From contig JASSKH010000007.1 in assembly GCA_031763025.1 (NCBI GenBank), positions 7,641,930 through 7,705,929 on the forward strand: a stretch of 64,000 bases of DNA, given 5' to 3'. The stretch's first letter is position 1. Every line of letters begins with the position of its first letter. Both the position numbers and the translations under genes were made by a program. Below the pieces are notes generated by a model. It was not told the DNA's origin. It saw only the letters and a program-made list of their open reading frames with translations, and ran no database searches. Below are positions 33,851-46,700 of this stretch, one piece after another. The stretch comes from Macrocystis pyrifera. Lineage: Eukaryota > Sar > Phaeophyceae > Laminariales > Laminariaceae.

Positions 33851-34590
33851 AAAAAAAAAACGCGAAAGAAAATGTACCGGCCCAATTCGGTCCGAGGGGC
33901 GAACACGCAGACTGCACAAAAAAAAACACACACACACACAAGAAAAAATCACGTAGTGATCGAAAAAATCATGCGCTCCGTCTCGATGTCCCAGTCCGCA
34001 GAGCTAAAAAAAACAACGCCCGTCCGCACGACACGTAAGAGCTTAAAAACGAAGTTGGTAAAGCTCAGCAACGCCCCTAAACACTCTAAAGGGCTCTCAC
34101 GAGGAAAACATATGGATGGTCGGATACAAATCACCGGTCGGCGCGGCGTTTGCAGGAGCCAGGCGAACTAACGGGAAGCCAAAACACCCGAAGGCACTAC
34201 CGGTGCCTATACGCGTAGATTCGCGGTCACCCTACAGTAGCATACCTATGTATCTGAACACGAGGATTGCGTTGGATGCGCCACCACGCTTGGGTGTCGT
34301 TCATTGCTACACTGACTACTGTAGTTCGACTGCTAGCTGGGACAAGCTACGACGAGCATCGGCTGCTGCGACGAAGTTACCGCGTGCCGCCACAACAAAG
34401 CCGTTCTCCTCTCCTCTTCCTCCTCTCCGCAGAAAGAAGGCGAGACAACGTGATAAAAAAGCGATGATGGCAGCCCGCTCGTCGTGAGCGCTGTCAACAT
34501 GAGAGCTGCGACGTGTTTTACTGCATCCTGGCAAACACTCCCCCCTCTCCTTAACCTCCACCCCCACCTCCTCTCCACCCTTCCCCATAC

Positions 34591-34660
34591 TGAGGGATGC
34601 GAAGGTGTATGGTTATACGACTACGGCCACGCATGACATGACTACGTACACTCCCCCACC
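34591..34660 (-). repeat. Module A fragment
   Basis: Reverse complement of the module start (CGTAGTCGTATAACC and GATGTCATGCATGGCC-like wording), followed by a C-rich tract of about 110 bases up to 34780. Confidence 0.6.
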
Positions 34661-34829
34661 ATCCCCCCACCCCACCCCCGACCGCTCCCCCTTCCCTCCC
34701 TGCCTCCCCTCCCCCCCTCTCCCTTTCCCACTCCCTTCCCTCCCACCCTCCACCCCCCCCGCCTCCCCTCCCCGTCCCATGTAAAAGTTGTCTGCGTCAG
34801 GCAACGCTGTGTGCGATGATGATGATGCC

Positions 34830-35455
34830 TCACACATCGAAACCCCCATTTCGCGCCCCGTACCAGCCGCCCTGCAACCCCTTGATGTCGCCTCTCGGCC
34901 CTAGCTCATCTCGGTCTTGGCGATCAATCTTCAGGGTTTTGTTAAGATACCAGTGCTGGCGCTGCACGTGTTGGCGGAGGGGGGGGGGGACGATCGTTCA
35001 GCAGCCCCGGGCGAGGGTGGGGGGGGTGGTTATTACTTTAGAGATTCGAGAGGGGGGGGGGTGAAGCATACGTGTACGTATCGATTTATTTTTTCTGGTC
35101 GCTATGCCTCTCGTTTTTGGAGCTGTACACACTTGAAAAAAATCAAAGGCTGGTGTGCCTTTCGTTTTTTTCAGCCACGCAAAAAAAAAAAAAGGAAAAA
35201 AGAAAGGGATTTCACCTCTGGTGTTGGAGGCGTTCCTGGCGGCACCGCAGCGACTGCCTTGGGCTTTTTCGTGCAGTGCTTCTTGTGCATCTTGATGCAC
35301 CAAAGCTTTATCGGGTCGTACACCTTGCAGTAGAAACAGGCCAAAAAAGTCAAACCCAGAAGCACAATTCCAGCAACCAACACGTACAGTCCAGAGTCCT
35401 CGTCTACTCCTAGCCATTCCGCCAAAAAGCGTTGCTGCTGTTGTTCCGCGTCCAT
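34830..35455 (-). CDS. Small single-pass membrane protein, unknown function
   Basis: Two exons on the minus strand. Exon 1, 35455-35216 (80 codons), opens MDAEQQQQRFLAEW. It has one membrane segment at residues 22-42 (GLYVLVAGIVLLGLTFLAC), a juxtamembrane Cys, a basic stretch (KMHKKHCTKKPK) and a Pro-rich end, then a GAG|GTGAAA donor. Exon 2 ends at TGA 34830 and encodes DRQDRDELGPRGDIKGLQGG and then WYGARNGGFDV. Its acceptor is one of three in-frame AGs (exon start 34961, 34955 or 34928), all phase 0 like the donor. The product is about 120-135 residues, probably type III or tail-anchored-like with a cytosolic basic tail. No family recognised. The intron contains homopolymers that shift apparent frames. 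Confidence 0.6.
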
Positions 35456-36571
35456 ATCGCCTGACTGGTCCTTAGCTGCGCCTGCGCCCCCCCCCCCCCC
35501 CCCCGCACGAGAGCACTGCTGCGACTTCTACCGCCGCCGCCAAAGCCGCTCCCACCTCTCCCAACTAAGGTGTCGTATTGTTACGGTATCTCGGTATCCC
35601 CTCTATTTGATGTGGGGCGTTACCGTTCCTTAGCAGTAAGGCTGTGCATAGATTGGAGGCGTCGCTATTGATACTAACGTGAAGGGCCAATGGGTATTGC
35701 TCCGTGTCTCCGCGTGTGTGTCCCGACACCAGCAAGGAGCAGGACAGGTCTCAGGCTGATTGACTGTCACAGGGAGCAGCAGCGGACCGTCCGTGTCAGA
35801 TGTCAAGTCAGAGCAGCGACGGCGGTGTTTTCCGTTCTTTCCGGCTCGGTTTGCGCCTCTCTCTAGGTCTCAGATGTAACCCAGATCTCCTTCCCGTATC
35901 TACAGGGCGTGATGTGACGTATTCGAGCTCCTATTTTCTCCTAGAACCTTGGTCCTCCTGCCGTAGTAGAGGAGACGGAGGAAACATTGAAGGACGCATA
36001 AGTATCGTACACACACGAGTCTTTTTCAAAGGATGTGTGCACTACCACTGTACTGCACTATCGCTGTACTTTATGTGTTTCGATTATACCCAAGGTTGAA
36101 CACGATCGTGCGATACGTGAACAACATGTACATGGAACGCACCGTACCGTACAACACATCTGGTGAGATGCATAGACTCCACCGGTATGTAGCAGTACCA
36201 GGTATTTCAATACAACCAGCATGGCGAAAAAAAAAACATCGGACAGCAGCCACCTGTCTGCTGTACGTTTGCTATGATACGATGGTGCTTCATGGCTGGT
36301 GCCAGCGATACGTCCAAGTGCCAGATGCACCATTCTTTGCACGTTTGCATGCACCTCTCCGCCGGCCGCGGGTCTTTTCTCGCGCTTCCTGCTGCGGGGG
36401 CACGCAGGAGCCCCGCCCGTACACAGGCGGCGTGCATTTGGGCCTCGGCCAGGCTTCGTGGCGCGCGCTCTGGGCGTCCAAAGTCGCGCGAGCTGGTTTC
36501 AGTTTCATTCCGCCTCGCCGAGCCTCGCAGGGCCATGGAAACCCCACAAATCGTTGTTTTTTTTTCTCTAG
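35456..36571. other. Intergenic stretch, no supported gene
   Basis: Holds a C run at 35488-35505 upstream of the membrane-protein start and no repeat family member. Long overlapping frames on both strands at 36200-36540 reflect GC-rich sequence. One could be the upstream exon of the candidate gene at 36572, but no start was identifiable. It may contain divergent promoters for the two flanking genes. Confidence 0.4.
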
Positions 36572-37159
36572 TTTTTGGCTCTGATGCTGCTTTATCTTGA
36601 TCTGCACCACACCATCCATCAAGCCCTCGAGCTCTCTACTTTGTGGGAGCCACGGTACATCAGTCGCAAATCAAGCTCTTCCCCTTGTGACGGCCACGGA
36701 TGGTGCTTCTGTGTGTGCGTGTGAGTGCCAGGTTTCCTGTCGACTAACGGTGCAATCGATTGAATGCTGCGCAGGGGGCAGGACGACACTCACACTTCCT
36801 CGGGATTTCAAAAGGAACCGCGCAGCCACGGCGGTGCACACTACGATCGGCAGCGGTACGTGCAGCAAACAGCACCAGCACTTCACACTCTAGCCTTGCT
36901 TCATGTTTCTATGTGTTTTGCAGCGTTCACCAGGAAAGACGGTGCACATTTCCACGTGACGATTTTCAAACGTCGTCGATGCTCATCCTGTCATACCACA
37001 GTAAGTACCATAAAAGCGTACATCAGTACTCGGAGTAAATAGGGACGCCTGATGATGATGATGCTCCCTCTTTTCAACTTGCGACAGACCCGAGGTTTCA
37101 CGTCAACCACATCCCGAAGGGGAACCCTGTACTCTTTGTTCACAGCAGCATTAATATGA
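36572..37159 (+). CDS. Candidate multi-exon gene, unknown product (partial)
   Basis: Four exons chain in phase: 36572-36654 (after a long T/C tract and TAG), 36775-36855, 36924-37000 (ending at a perfect GTAAGT donor) and 37088 to about 37159. The product would read LALMLLYLDLHHTIHQALEL, a hydrophilic middle with GAHYDRQR, then TSSMLILSYHNPRFHV and GNPVLFVHSSINMR. An ATG at 36584 could be the start, giving a weak N-terminal hydrophobic segment. The end is open: the last frame runs into an A-rich stretch and a stop. A possible later exon at about 38653 (MWQPLEKNELELLTSSS) follows a CCCCCGCAG acceptor. Because phases were used to choose borders, this is suggestive only. No family recognised. 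Confidence 0.33.
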
Positions 37160-37717
37160 GGCGCGCGAGCGCGAAGCGCGAGTCTTTTTTCTCTGCTCGA
37201 CTTGCCAAGGGAAAAAAAAAAAAAAAAAGTCTTTATAACGGATTGTACGAGCGTGGCGTAGGGTGCCTTTTTTCCAGCTGCTTTTTTCGAGCTGTTCTGT
37301 AAGTTTGTGTGTATATACCTGGTATGTACGTACAGCAGTACACACTCGTAGAACCAAGTAGAAAACACACGCAAGGAGCCCTGCGATTGATTGGCCAGCC
37401 ACACATCGTACCTGTTTTTTGGTTGGAATGGGCCAGGTATTATACGCCTTGATTTTGTGTACGACTTCGTATATTATTAATAAAAGCTTTCAACCATTTT
37501 TTGCCTGATTTTGGGCCAATCAGAGGTCACACATTGCTTGTTTTACTCTGTCTGTACGCATACATATCATACGTATCTCGTACTGGTACATGCATACGCT
37601 GATTTCACTTTTTCTCTTCGTGTTCGAGGTGAATTACGTGCTTCAGCTATGACGTGTGCGATGCATGATATGTGTATACTGACTGTTCAGGTCACAGCAC
37701 TGTTAATAGTGATACAC

Positions 37718-37880
37718 AGCACCACTATGGACACAGACGGCAGTTCGTCTGCCCCACCCCACGTCGAGGCGGGCTCGGTTTTTAGAACGGCAAAATAACT
37801 TCGTGCCGAGCACGCGGTTCCTCGAGGATGATCGAGGCTTCAAAGCTGTCAACGGTGGGGGGCGCCAGAAGAAGTGCTCT
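37718..37880 (+). repeat. Dispersed repeat family R3, copy 1
   Basis: Matches the reverse complement of 59205-59390 at about 80% by eye. Shared pieces include CGTCTGCMCC..CCSCGTCGAGG, ACTTCGTGCCGAGCA.GCGG and AAAGCTGTCAACGG followed by GGGGGGCGCCAG. Both copies translate to a similar FVPS.RF.ED...GGGRQ wording, so the family may derive from a mobile-element gene, but the frames are short. Confidence 0.65.
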
Positions 37881-40772
37881 TGCCGCGCCCGCCGTGGGGA
37901 TGAAAACAAAGCCTGGTGACCCCCCGCAGGTCCGAGTGGAGCCTGTGGTGACTGTATGTACCCTCACGCATTTTATTCAGATTTTGGAGGCCGCACGCTC
38001 ACTATTGTTGCTATTAATAGACGCAAAAAGAAAACATGTTTATGATTTCTCATGACCAAAAACACCGATCGTGGCATGTGCTTTTTACTTGGTTTCATAC
38101 GTAATACCTTTTTGTGGCTCAGATGCAGCCCGAGAAAAACTGTATATCTAGGAAGAGGAAGAAGCAGTGTTGCACCCCTTTTTCTTGTTTGGGAGGACCG
38201 AACGGCCCGACCGAACGGGAACATACAGGATCTTAATTGATGTAGATGGACACCACCGAAGATGGATGTGGACACCAATGTGCTCTGGCATGTTCAAAAG
38301 ATACCGTTCGTACTGATTCAGCTGGCGAGGCCCAGGATTCTGCATGGACCCAAACACGTTTTTTTACACAGGCACGGAACGAATGACCACGAACAGCCTC
38401 GTTCCGTTCCGCTCGTTCCCATGCTCTTTGGAGGGAGTTAAGACACCCCCTAAGCACCAGTAGTGGGCAGTGAGCAATGCAATGCCATAGGTTATCATAC
38501 TGAATACGACAGGCACTTCATACGCATTCCATGAAATAGAGAAACGAAACGAACCAAAGAAAAAAAAACAAAAACAAAGAATACAAAATCAAAAGAGAAA
38601 AAGAAGCAAGAAAAAAAAAAATAGAGACAATCTGTGGCGCCTCCCCCGCAGGGGATGTGGCAGCCACTTGAAAAGAACGAGCTGGAACTGCTCACCAGCA
38701 GCAGCAACAGCAGCAGTAGTATTAGATATATATAAAACTCAAGAATATCGCGATATTTGACATTTAGAGCCAAATGATGTGCCTCACGAGTTTTATACGG
38801 ACGTCGGGTATAGCGATATTTTCGCCATACGTGGTCCGCAACACACAAATATATGCTTGGGATAAAAATACCCCAAGCATGTATTTGTGTTCTCGTTTTT
38901 GTTGGTAGAGCCGAATTTGGCAGACAAAATTGGAAACAGCCTGTCCCCTCTACTCGGTCATCCTATCATTACCCTGCCAGCAAGCACCACAACAGCAGCA
39001 GCAGTGGTGGCCGCCACGACTTGATTGAATGAGTACGGCAGACGGGTGCTCCCTTGGTCGGGGAGAGGCGGATGCACGGGATGCCCCGGTTCAGCGGCAC
39101 CAGCACAGCACCCAGTGCTCTGGCTGGGCGTCTTTCTGCCGGAGTTGCCCCAAACCCATGTGCACGCCCCACCTCATCCGGGAACAAGCGGATAGCGCCA
39201 TAACCCGACCTTTAGTTTTTGGCGGACACGTCTCAGCACGAGCACGACGCGCCATCGCCTATGCCAAGAGCCAAATCCATGGTGTACGCGGGCGCTGTAG
39301 CCTGCCGAGCTACGTAGAGAAGCAGCTGCAGCAGCAGCAGCGACGTCCTCCAGCCCATGCGATGTTCTACGTGTTTGTGCACTTGCCGCCTATTTTTATT
39401 TCACCCATGTTTTATCTCACGTTGTTCTGGCAAGAAACCCGATATGTATGTATATTGAGTTTTATATCGAGGGATTTGCGTGTACGAAAATCGCGATATT
39501 GAATCCGGTGCAAAGAGTCGAAATATCACCCTCTGTTGAGTTTTATGTATGTCTATTAATAGCAACATCGTTCATCGCCTATTCGCTCATCGTTCAAAGC
39601 TGGTACCAGGTACTACACACAACAGGTACACATGTATGGTACGTATGATATGACATACCAGGTACCGGTAATCGCCTTCCAGCTTCAAGTGGCGGCAGAC
39701 CCCCAAAGGCTTTTTGCCTTTGCGCAGCCTGGTTGTGGGTGGCGGAACGAAGGTGCTGTGTACGAGGTGCTGCAGAATCCAGACTCCAGACCCCGCTCCT
39801 ATTAATACGTACGAAGATGTATCGATGTACACAAAACTGAGTGCTACAACAGCAGCAAGCAGAGCGCGCGTACGATACTACTACTGTCGTACATAACAGC
39901 ATGCCAGCGGGTAACCACACAAAGCGGGAAGGGCCGAGGCGTGCCAGGAACGGGAACGAACGCAAAAGCAATAATACTGCTGCTGCTGCTGCTGGTGTTC
40001 GCTTGTGGCGTGCTGTGCGAGTTGCAGTCGGGTATTCTTTCTTCTGCTGCGCGCGGTCTGCGGGCAGCTTGCCTGCGGTGTCACACCAAATCAAGTCAAG
40101 TGTCAAACGACAAACGGACGGAACCAGCTTTGATGCTGCACCGCCACAACACGAGGAGACCTCGCGCCACACACCAAGATCACCAAGGCCAGGCAAGGGA
40201 TAGGGCTCTTACCAGCAGTCCCAGCCGTCGAGGCGCGAGCCAGAAGCTTTAGACGGCGGCAGTTGCTCCCTTGCACTGATGCTCTTGAGGCTGCCAACTT
40301 CCGAGTATGAGCTCGATCGACGATTCGACGAATGTGACATATTTTGAGAATACCTACACGGGCTCGGTCTTGTGCTAACGGCTGCTTTGGAATATGACAT
40401 AGATTATACCTCGCTCCGTGGCGCAAGACTTCCATCCTATCATGACATACCTTCACTTCTCTGGTTGCCTTGCCTGACGTTCAGGTACTTGGACTGAATA
40501 GCGGGTACTCCGCTCTCCGCTCACTGAGTAAGCACTCGCTCACTCGGAATTTTGTTGGAGTTCAACGGTACCTGGATCGGCGTGAATACCAAGGATAACT
40601 CTTTCTCTGGAACGTGCTGGATTCGGCCGCGTGAAACGGAAACTTTTTGTTGCGTGTTCGTTTGTGGGTTTGGCAGTTTGTCGCGATGTTCATGTAAGGA
40701 AGGGCAGACGGGCAGCAAAAGCTCTGCAGCGCGTGACTCGTCGATGAAAGTAAGTCTGAGTAGCGCGCAACG
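37881..40772. other. Mostly gene-free stretch with weak coding traces
   Basis: Three weak traces were seen. The first is a 24-base in-frame segment between CCGCAG and GTATGT at 37931-37954. The second is a minus-strand frame at 38148-38357 with MQNPGPRQLNQYERYLLNMP. The third is a minus-strand frame at 40209-40400 with a Ser-rich start. None could be tied to a gene. The sequence is AT-rich with CAG/CTG and T/A runs near 38,500-38,720 and GTACC/GGTAC motifs near 39,600. Confidence 0.4.
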
Positions 40773-43700
40773 ATGACGAGTCCGTTGCAAGCGCATCGCG
40801 TCGATGATACGCAGCCCGAGGATGGCGGCGCCCACCACCACCATCGTGATCCCTCGACCGAGACAGACGTCGAACTCGAACTCGACACACCAAAAAACAC
40901 GAAAACAAAGGAAGGCGGTAGCGGCGGTGGCAGAGCTGCATTCTTCGGCAAGGTTCGTACCACGAGTCAAAGAGCGAAGGCAAAACTTCTCGATCGCTCC
41001 GAAGATACTGGTGCAGCCAATGACGAAACAAACATGAGCAAGCGACTGTTGTCAGCTACGTCTGCCGCCTTATTGCGGGTCAAGGGTGTGACCATTCGGT
41101 CGGGGAGCAGCGGGCAAGTGCTACAACCACGCTCGGTCACAGTGGTCAGAAGCTTATCGCCGGCGTCGTCGTTGAAAACGAGAGGCGGCGACGAGACCCG
41201 CGCTTCCCCCCGTCCTTCCCTGCAAATATCATCGCCTCCAGATCATGCGCGTGCAAAAACGAGCGAAGAACACTCCCAAGAGCGCAGCATCAGCAGCTGC
41301 AGCATCATATCCGCTATGGGTAGTACTCCAACCTCGATTGAAGGGATCGTCCGAGATGGCGACAGAACCAAGCTCTCAGAGCTTTACGACGATACTAATA
41401 GTAGAGAGACAACAGATGGTGCGAATTCCGAAGGAAGCAGGATCTCCACCGCCAATGACGACAAGGGACAAGCTGCCACCCCTCGCTCCAGGTGGGCGTC
41501 GACCCTGATGACCTCTACCCTTGCCAGGGAGAAGGCGATAAAAGCGACAGGGAAAACGACGCTTGGAGGTGGCATTGGCCTCTTACCGCGTCCGCAAGAC
41601 GCGAGCGACAAGGTTAGATATTAGACTACGAATGGACGCACTCCTGGCGTATGTAGTAAGTACGTACCAGGTAGTGTATTTGTTCGACCAGGCATCTGAA
41701 CCTAACCTCTCTCCCTCCTTGTTGGGCGAGTCTGCTATGCATCAGGTGGGATCCTCTCATACCCCTGAGCGTTTGAGATGAAATCCGAAAGTATCACACT
41801 CTCAATGTCGCAATATACACGTAGTGCTAATGCTGTACGTACGTCTTGATGCGGTGAAGGGTAAATAGTTAATAGTCCGCATCCGAGCGACGCAAGCCTG
41901 AAGCTTGCGTGCAAGCTTGAGTGGGTATACATATAACGTGTCACACGCTTCGATAGCGCAATCACGGGGGCGTGTACTACGTACAACTTCGTAAATGAAC
42001 TATCAATACTGTTTTGCTCGGCATACCCCACAACATTCACTGCATCCTCTCTCCTTTCAATGTTGGATAGGTCGAATACCTCATCATGGTCTGTAAAGCC
42101 GCGCAGACGTACGCCTCCGTCCAGGCCCCTAAAGTATTGAGGGTGCGTGACGGGAAGCACATGATCAACCAACTGCGGAACGTTACCATCGACCTGGGCC
42201 GGCAGCACGACAAAATTCTCGCCGTCTACGACACGCGAGAAGTTCGCGCGCGGGCGATCGTCTCGGAGAGACACTAAAAGAGGTTTACGATTTGCTCGGC
42301 GACATCGAAGCGACGGCGATTATGTTCGGCAGGAAAAAAGGGTTCGGCAAGAGGGTTAGCGCTCTGGTGCACGGCATCGGGACCCACGCCAACTCTCTCC
42401 TGGCCGCCACATCTCTAGCGATCGCCGACAGGTACAAAAGTACCACGGGAGCAAGTCAGCGGTGTACCGTTGTCACAGGCCCTTTACAATACGTCAGAAC
42501 TTGCGTACTATTCTGCAGTAATACACCCTCTGGAAAATTTGTGCGTTGGTAACCCCTTGTCCGTGTGCTGCAGTGGCAATAGGCGTCCGTCGTGAGGGGT
42601 ATGAACACTGCATAATTTGTTCGCTCGTGACTGTTCCAATTTCATAGAACGGCCGATACGTTCTAAACTCGGCACATCCTCTGCCGTACCGCCTATTGCC
42701 AAGCATGGCCACCCTTGCCCTCCGTATCACTAGAACCATAACTTGAATTAAGTGATTCACTAGTTTCCCGACTTCATGCATGCGCCTTGTTCGGGGTATG
42801 GTATGGCTGTTTGCAGCCCGCCACGCCAGCAAACACAAACGAACATCGCGCTCCTCCTTCTCCTCGTCTCCTCGCCTTGTTCGTGCCGACCTCAAACCGT
42901 CAACGAAACCACCCTCGAGAGCACAGACCGAACGTGTTGTACATGACCAACCCTGGAACAGGCGAGCCGCCAGCTCCTCAGCTTGAAGAACTGATCAGGA
43001 AGTGCATCGAGGGAGACAAGGTGCGTCGACGAGCAGATATAACGACCAGCCAGCCTTCAACCCCTCCACCCACGTGTTTGGGGAGGCAAGATGCATGCTA
43101 CCAACAGGGGTGAGCCTAATATTTTCTGAGACTTAGGCTAACTTCAGGAGCTCTACAAACCACCGAAAAACTAACCCTTAGAAGACAACAAAGCAGTGCG
43201 ACTCGTTCGACAATCCCATGGCTATAGATGTGAAAAACAAGTAAGTTCCAGCGATGTTCGAGTAGTTTCCTCATTGACGAGCCTCGTCAGTCAAAATCAT
43301 TTTAGGCAAAAAAATGCCACCCTATCGTACGCTATATATAGCACGCGCCGCAATCTATATACCTGGAAAAAAAGTGTGGGATACAGTTTGCAGTGCTAAA
43401 AGGCTTTGAGAAAAAAGGTACTGGAGTGGTACTGCTGTACCTGGTATCTGAACACTTCGTGTATCAAACGGAGCGGTGTTGATGATGATAACGATGGTGA
43501 TGATGGCAATACTATTGTCGTTTGTTTTGCTCCTGACACTACTGTCGAGAAGCGTCTTTTCTTAATTATGATAGGCTCGACCCCTTTTCCCCTCCGTCCC
43601 GTCCCCGTCGGCGATGGGCACGAATCCGTGATCGGACGCTGTCGTCTCATTCAGTATTTCTTCGGGCGCGGTGAGAAGCCAAGTCTCCGAAAGGCGTTTG

Positions 43701-46700
43701 AAGCTTACTCCTGGTCCGCCGAACGCGGGTGTGCGGAGGCGATGTACATGTCGGCGTGGATGTACGGGGTGGGGTCCTACGTCGAGACGGACCCGGAAAG
43801 GCGGCAGCTGTGGCTGCAGCGGGCGGTCGACAAAGGCTACGCCCCGGCCATGAACGACCTAGCGGTTATTCTCCTCGGCGAGGCGGACCGCCTCGACGAG
43901 TCCCATCCGCAGATGAATGCCGACTCCACGCTAAGAGGTCCTGACATAAACGAGGGTGACCCGGTGAGGTTACCTGGGGAGAAACGGGACGGTGAGAACT
44001 GGCGCGAGGGGTCAGGGAGGGAGGGCATGAAAGATAGACGGGTGGAGGCGGAGAGAAAAGAAGAAGACGAGGGAGAGGAGTTGCGAGGAGGGCAAGGACG
44101 GGGGAACGCATCGGGCACTTCGGAAGAGGCGAGCTTGTCGCCAGAGCAGGCTCAAGTGTTCGAAAATGTCATGGAAAAGCGGAAAAGAGCCATGAAACTG
44201 TTGCAGGAGGCCGCCAAGACGGGCCACACGGATGCTATGACGAACCTAGGCAACATGCAGGAGGCCATGGGATACTTCGAGGACGCTCGGAATTGGTACC
44301 GGTAAGGCTATATAGCGAGCGAAACAGAGCAATGCAGGACTAGACCATGCTAGTAAAAGCGCTCCACTTTTCTCAGATGAAGAGCAGGGTAGCCACAAAC
44401 GTTGGCAGGTTTCTGTTTGAGTGTTTCACTCAGCGGTTGCCGGTGTATGACAGCTACAGCCCGCTCCTCGCCACTCTAATCCCCAGGGTGGGTCGTGCAC
44501 CTGGTTTTATGCATTGATATGCTATGACCTTGAACCCTACCTCCTTCCCAACCCCTGAACGCACGCGTTACATTATCTCACGTGCCCACGTGGGCGGGTC
44601 GGTATCAAATACGCCGAACCGCAAACCAAAAGTCTGGCGGCAGAACCTTCAGAGTCGGCCAACAATCCGCGAGCTCAAACCTACCTCGGAACGCTCTTCT
44701 ATGAAGGTCGGGGCGTCACGCGAGACCGCGACGAGGCGGTGAAATGGTTCCGACGAGGCGCCCGACAGGGAAACCCCCAGGCGTGCCAGAACCTTGGCAT
44801 CTGCTACCAGACAGGGACGGGGGTAGCAAAGGACCTGCCCAAGGCTGTGGAACTCTTTCGCCAGGCGGTGGAGGCTGGGAGGTAGGGAAGCATTTCCCCG
44901 TGTGGTATCCTAAGAGCGATATATTTTGGGCAGATGTCGCGGGTATGGGGGGGCGCCGCGGTCCTAGTTTTGAATGATGCGAGGTTGAGCGCACAACTTT
45001 CGGTCTCTATACGAGTAAGTTGAGTGGAAGAACGAGGCTGCTGGCGGCTGTTAAAAAAGTAATCGTCTGCGGTACACCACTGCATGGCATCGACAGGGAT
45101 ATATGATAGTATCGAAATATTCTTCTCCTCGGGAGTCGGTGTTTCCGCGAACATTGTTGTTCACGTAGCCGGTCACTTTCTCAGCCAACCAACAAATGGA
45201 CCTCATGTTCCCCCTTTCCACTCGACAGCATATCAGCTGCGAACAATCTTGCATACCTTTTGGCGAGAGACGCGCTCCACACGCTGGCTACCACTGCCCG
45301 CCAAGCGCCTCCTGGTGTCGCCGGCACCGGACTTAAATTTGAGGACCCTTCTCGCGGGATGATGAAAATCGGAGAGCCATCTTTGGAGGCTTCGAGTCAA
45401 GTAAGCTTTCCTCCGCCGTACACGAGTACATGTTCGAGATGTAAAGTAGTAGAGTGAACACGTGCGAGGATCAAACACCGCAATGGATGTGATACCCTAT
45501 AGTACCACCTTACCGTGAGTCACGTCGCGTAGGCTAAATAGGTGACTCGTGGCGGTACCAGCCGGGACATGGCTTCATATTATGGTGCACTGGGCATTAC
45601 TTGTTTTTAGGTAACTGGCGATTTTTTTCCTTCATCTGATTTGGCGAGTCAGTTCGGGGTAACAAAGGTATGGAAACCCTGTATATACTGATCAAATCAA
45701 CGGCTGGGTTTACATTTTTGGTTGGGGAAGAAAAAAGGTGGCCGTCCAGCAGCGTCTCGATCGTAAACTTTCGATACACGAAACAGAGGTAATTTCCGCA
45801 GGGTATATGCTACTTTCGCGGTGATGGTGCCAGCCCTACGCTATGGACAACGCACGCGCGTCAAGTAAGGGAGAACCGCGTTGTTTTGCCGCAGGAGAGG
45901 CCAAATTTATGATCGAGTTATGAACCCAGGCTTCACTCACGTCTGGAGTGACATTGCGCGATTGTAGTCTGGTAAAATACACGTGTTCCCTTTTTTGGAC
46001 CGTGTTAGCGTCGCTTGATTTACAGCGCACTACGTGTTGTACTCTAGATGCTAGATGTGCTCCTTATTTTGGACATTATCGAAGAGTGCTTATCCTTTGC
46101 GGTACCTACTCGCTCGAGGGACGAATGATACGCGAAACCACACCCATTACACACACCGTCCAGACAACTTCCTGAATGCTTACCAGGGCTTTCTTCCTCT
46201 CCCGTGCTCTGGAGGGCACACCTCTCCCGCTTGCGTAGCCGCGTCGATGTTGATAACAGCTCATTTCGCTTTGGCACTTCCATCGAGGGGTCGTGTTGAT
46301 ATAGGTGTTTTACTACAGCAGCAGTAGCCAGTAGCCTACCGAGTCGCTGGTCGATAACAAAGTCGTCTATACGTGACAGGTAGGCGCGTTAGGCAACTCT
46401 AGTCAATGTTCACTAGCATGGAGTACTATTAATACTAGGTTTGCAATATTAAAGTGTTTATATACGCATGTTTGGTACTGCAGTAGGTATGTAAAACGCG
46501 ACCGAGAGCATTAAGTAGTCTATCTATATAACTTGGTTGATATTCGTAAAGAATATGTGCAGTAGCTTTATTAAAAACGTTACAATGAAAGAGTCTTGGT
46601 CGTCGGTCGTCTGTAATCGGGACATTGGCCATAGCACGGAGATACGCACCTGATTTTCCACGAAGTAGCGATTTCCACGAGCAAGCATCAAGGGACATTA

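Noticed and set aside
39594-40196. 200-codon minus-strand frame
   Set aside because: Low-complexity Ala/Leu runs from CAG/CTG repeats, no GC3 bias and no splice context.
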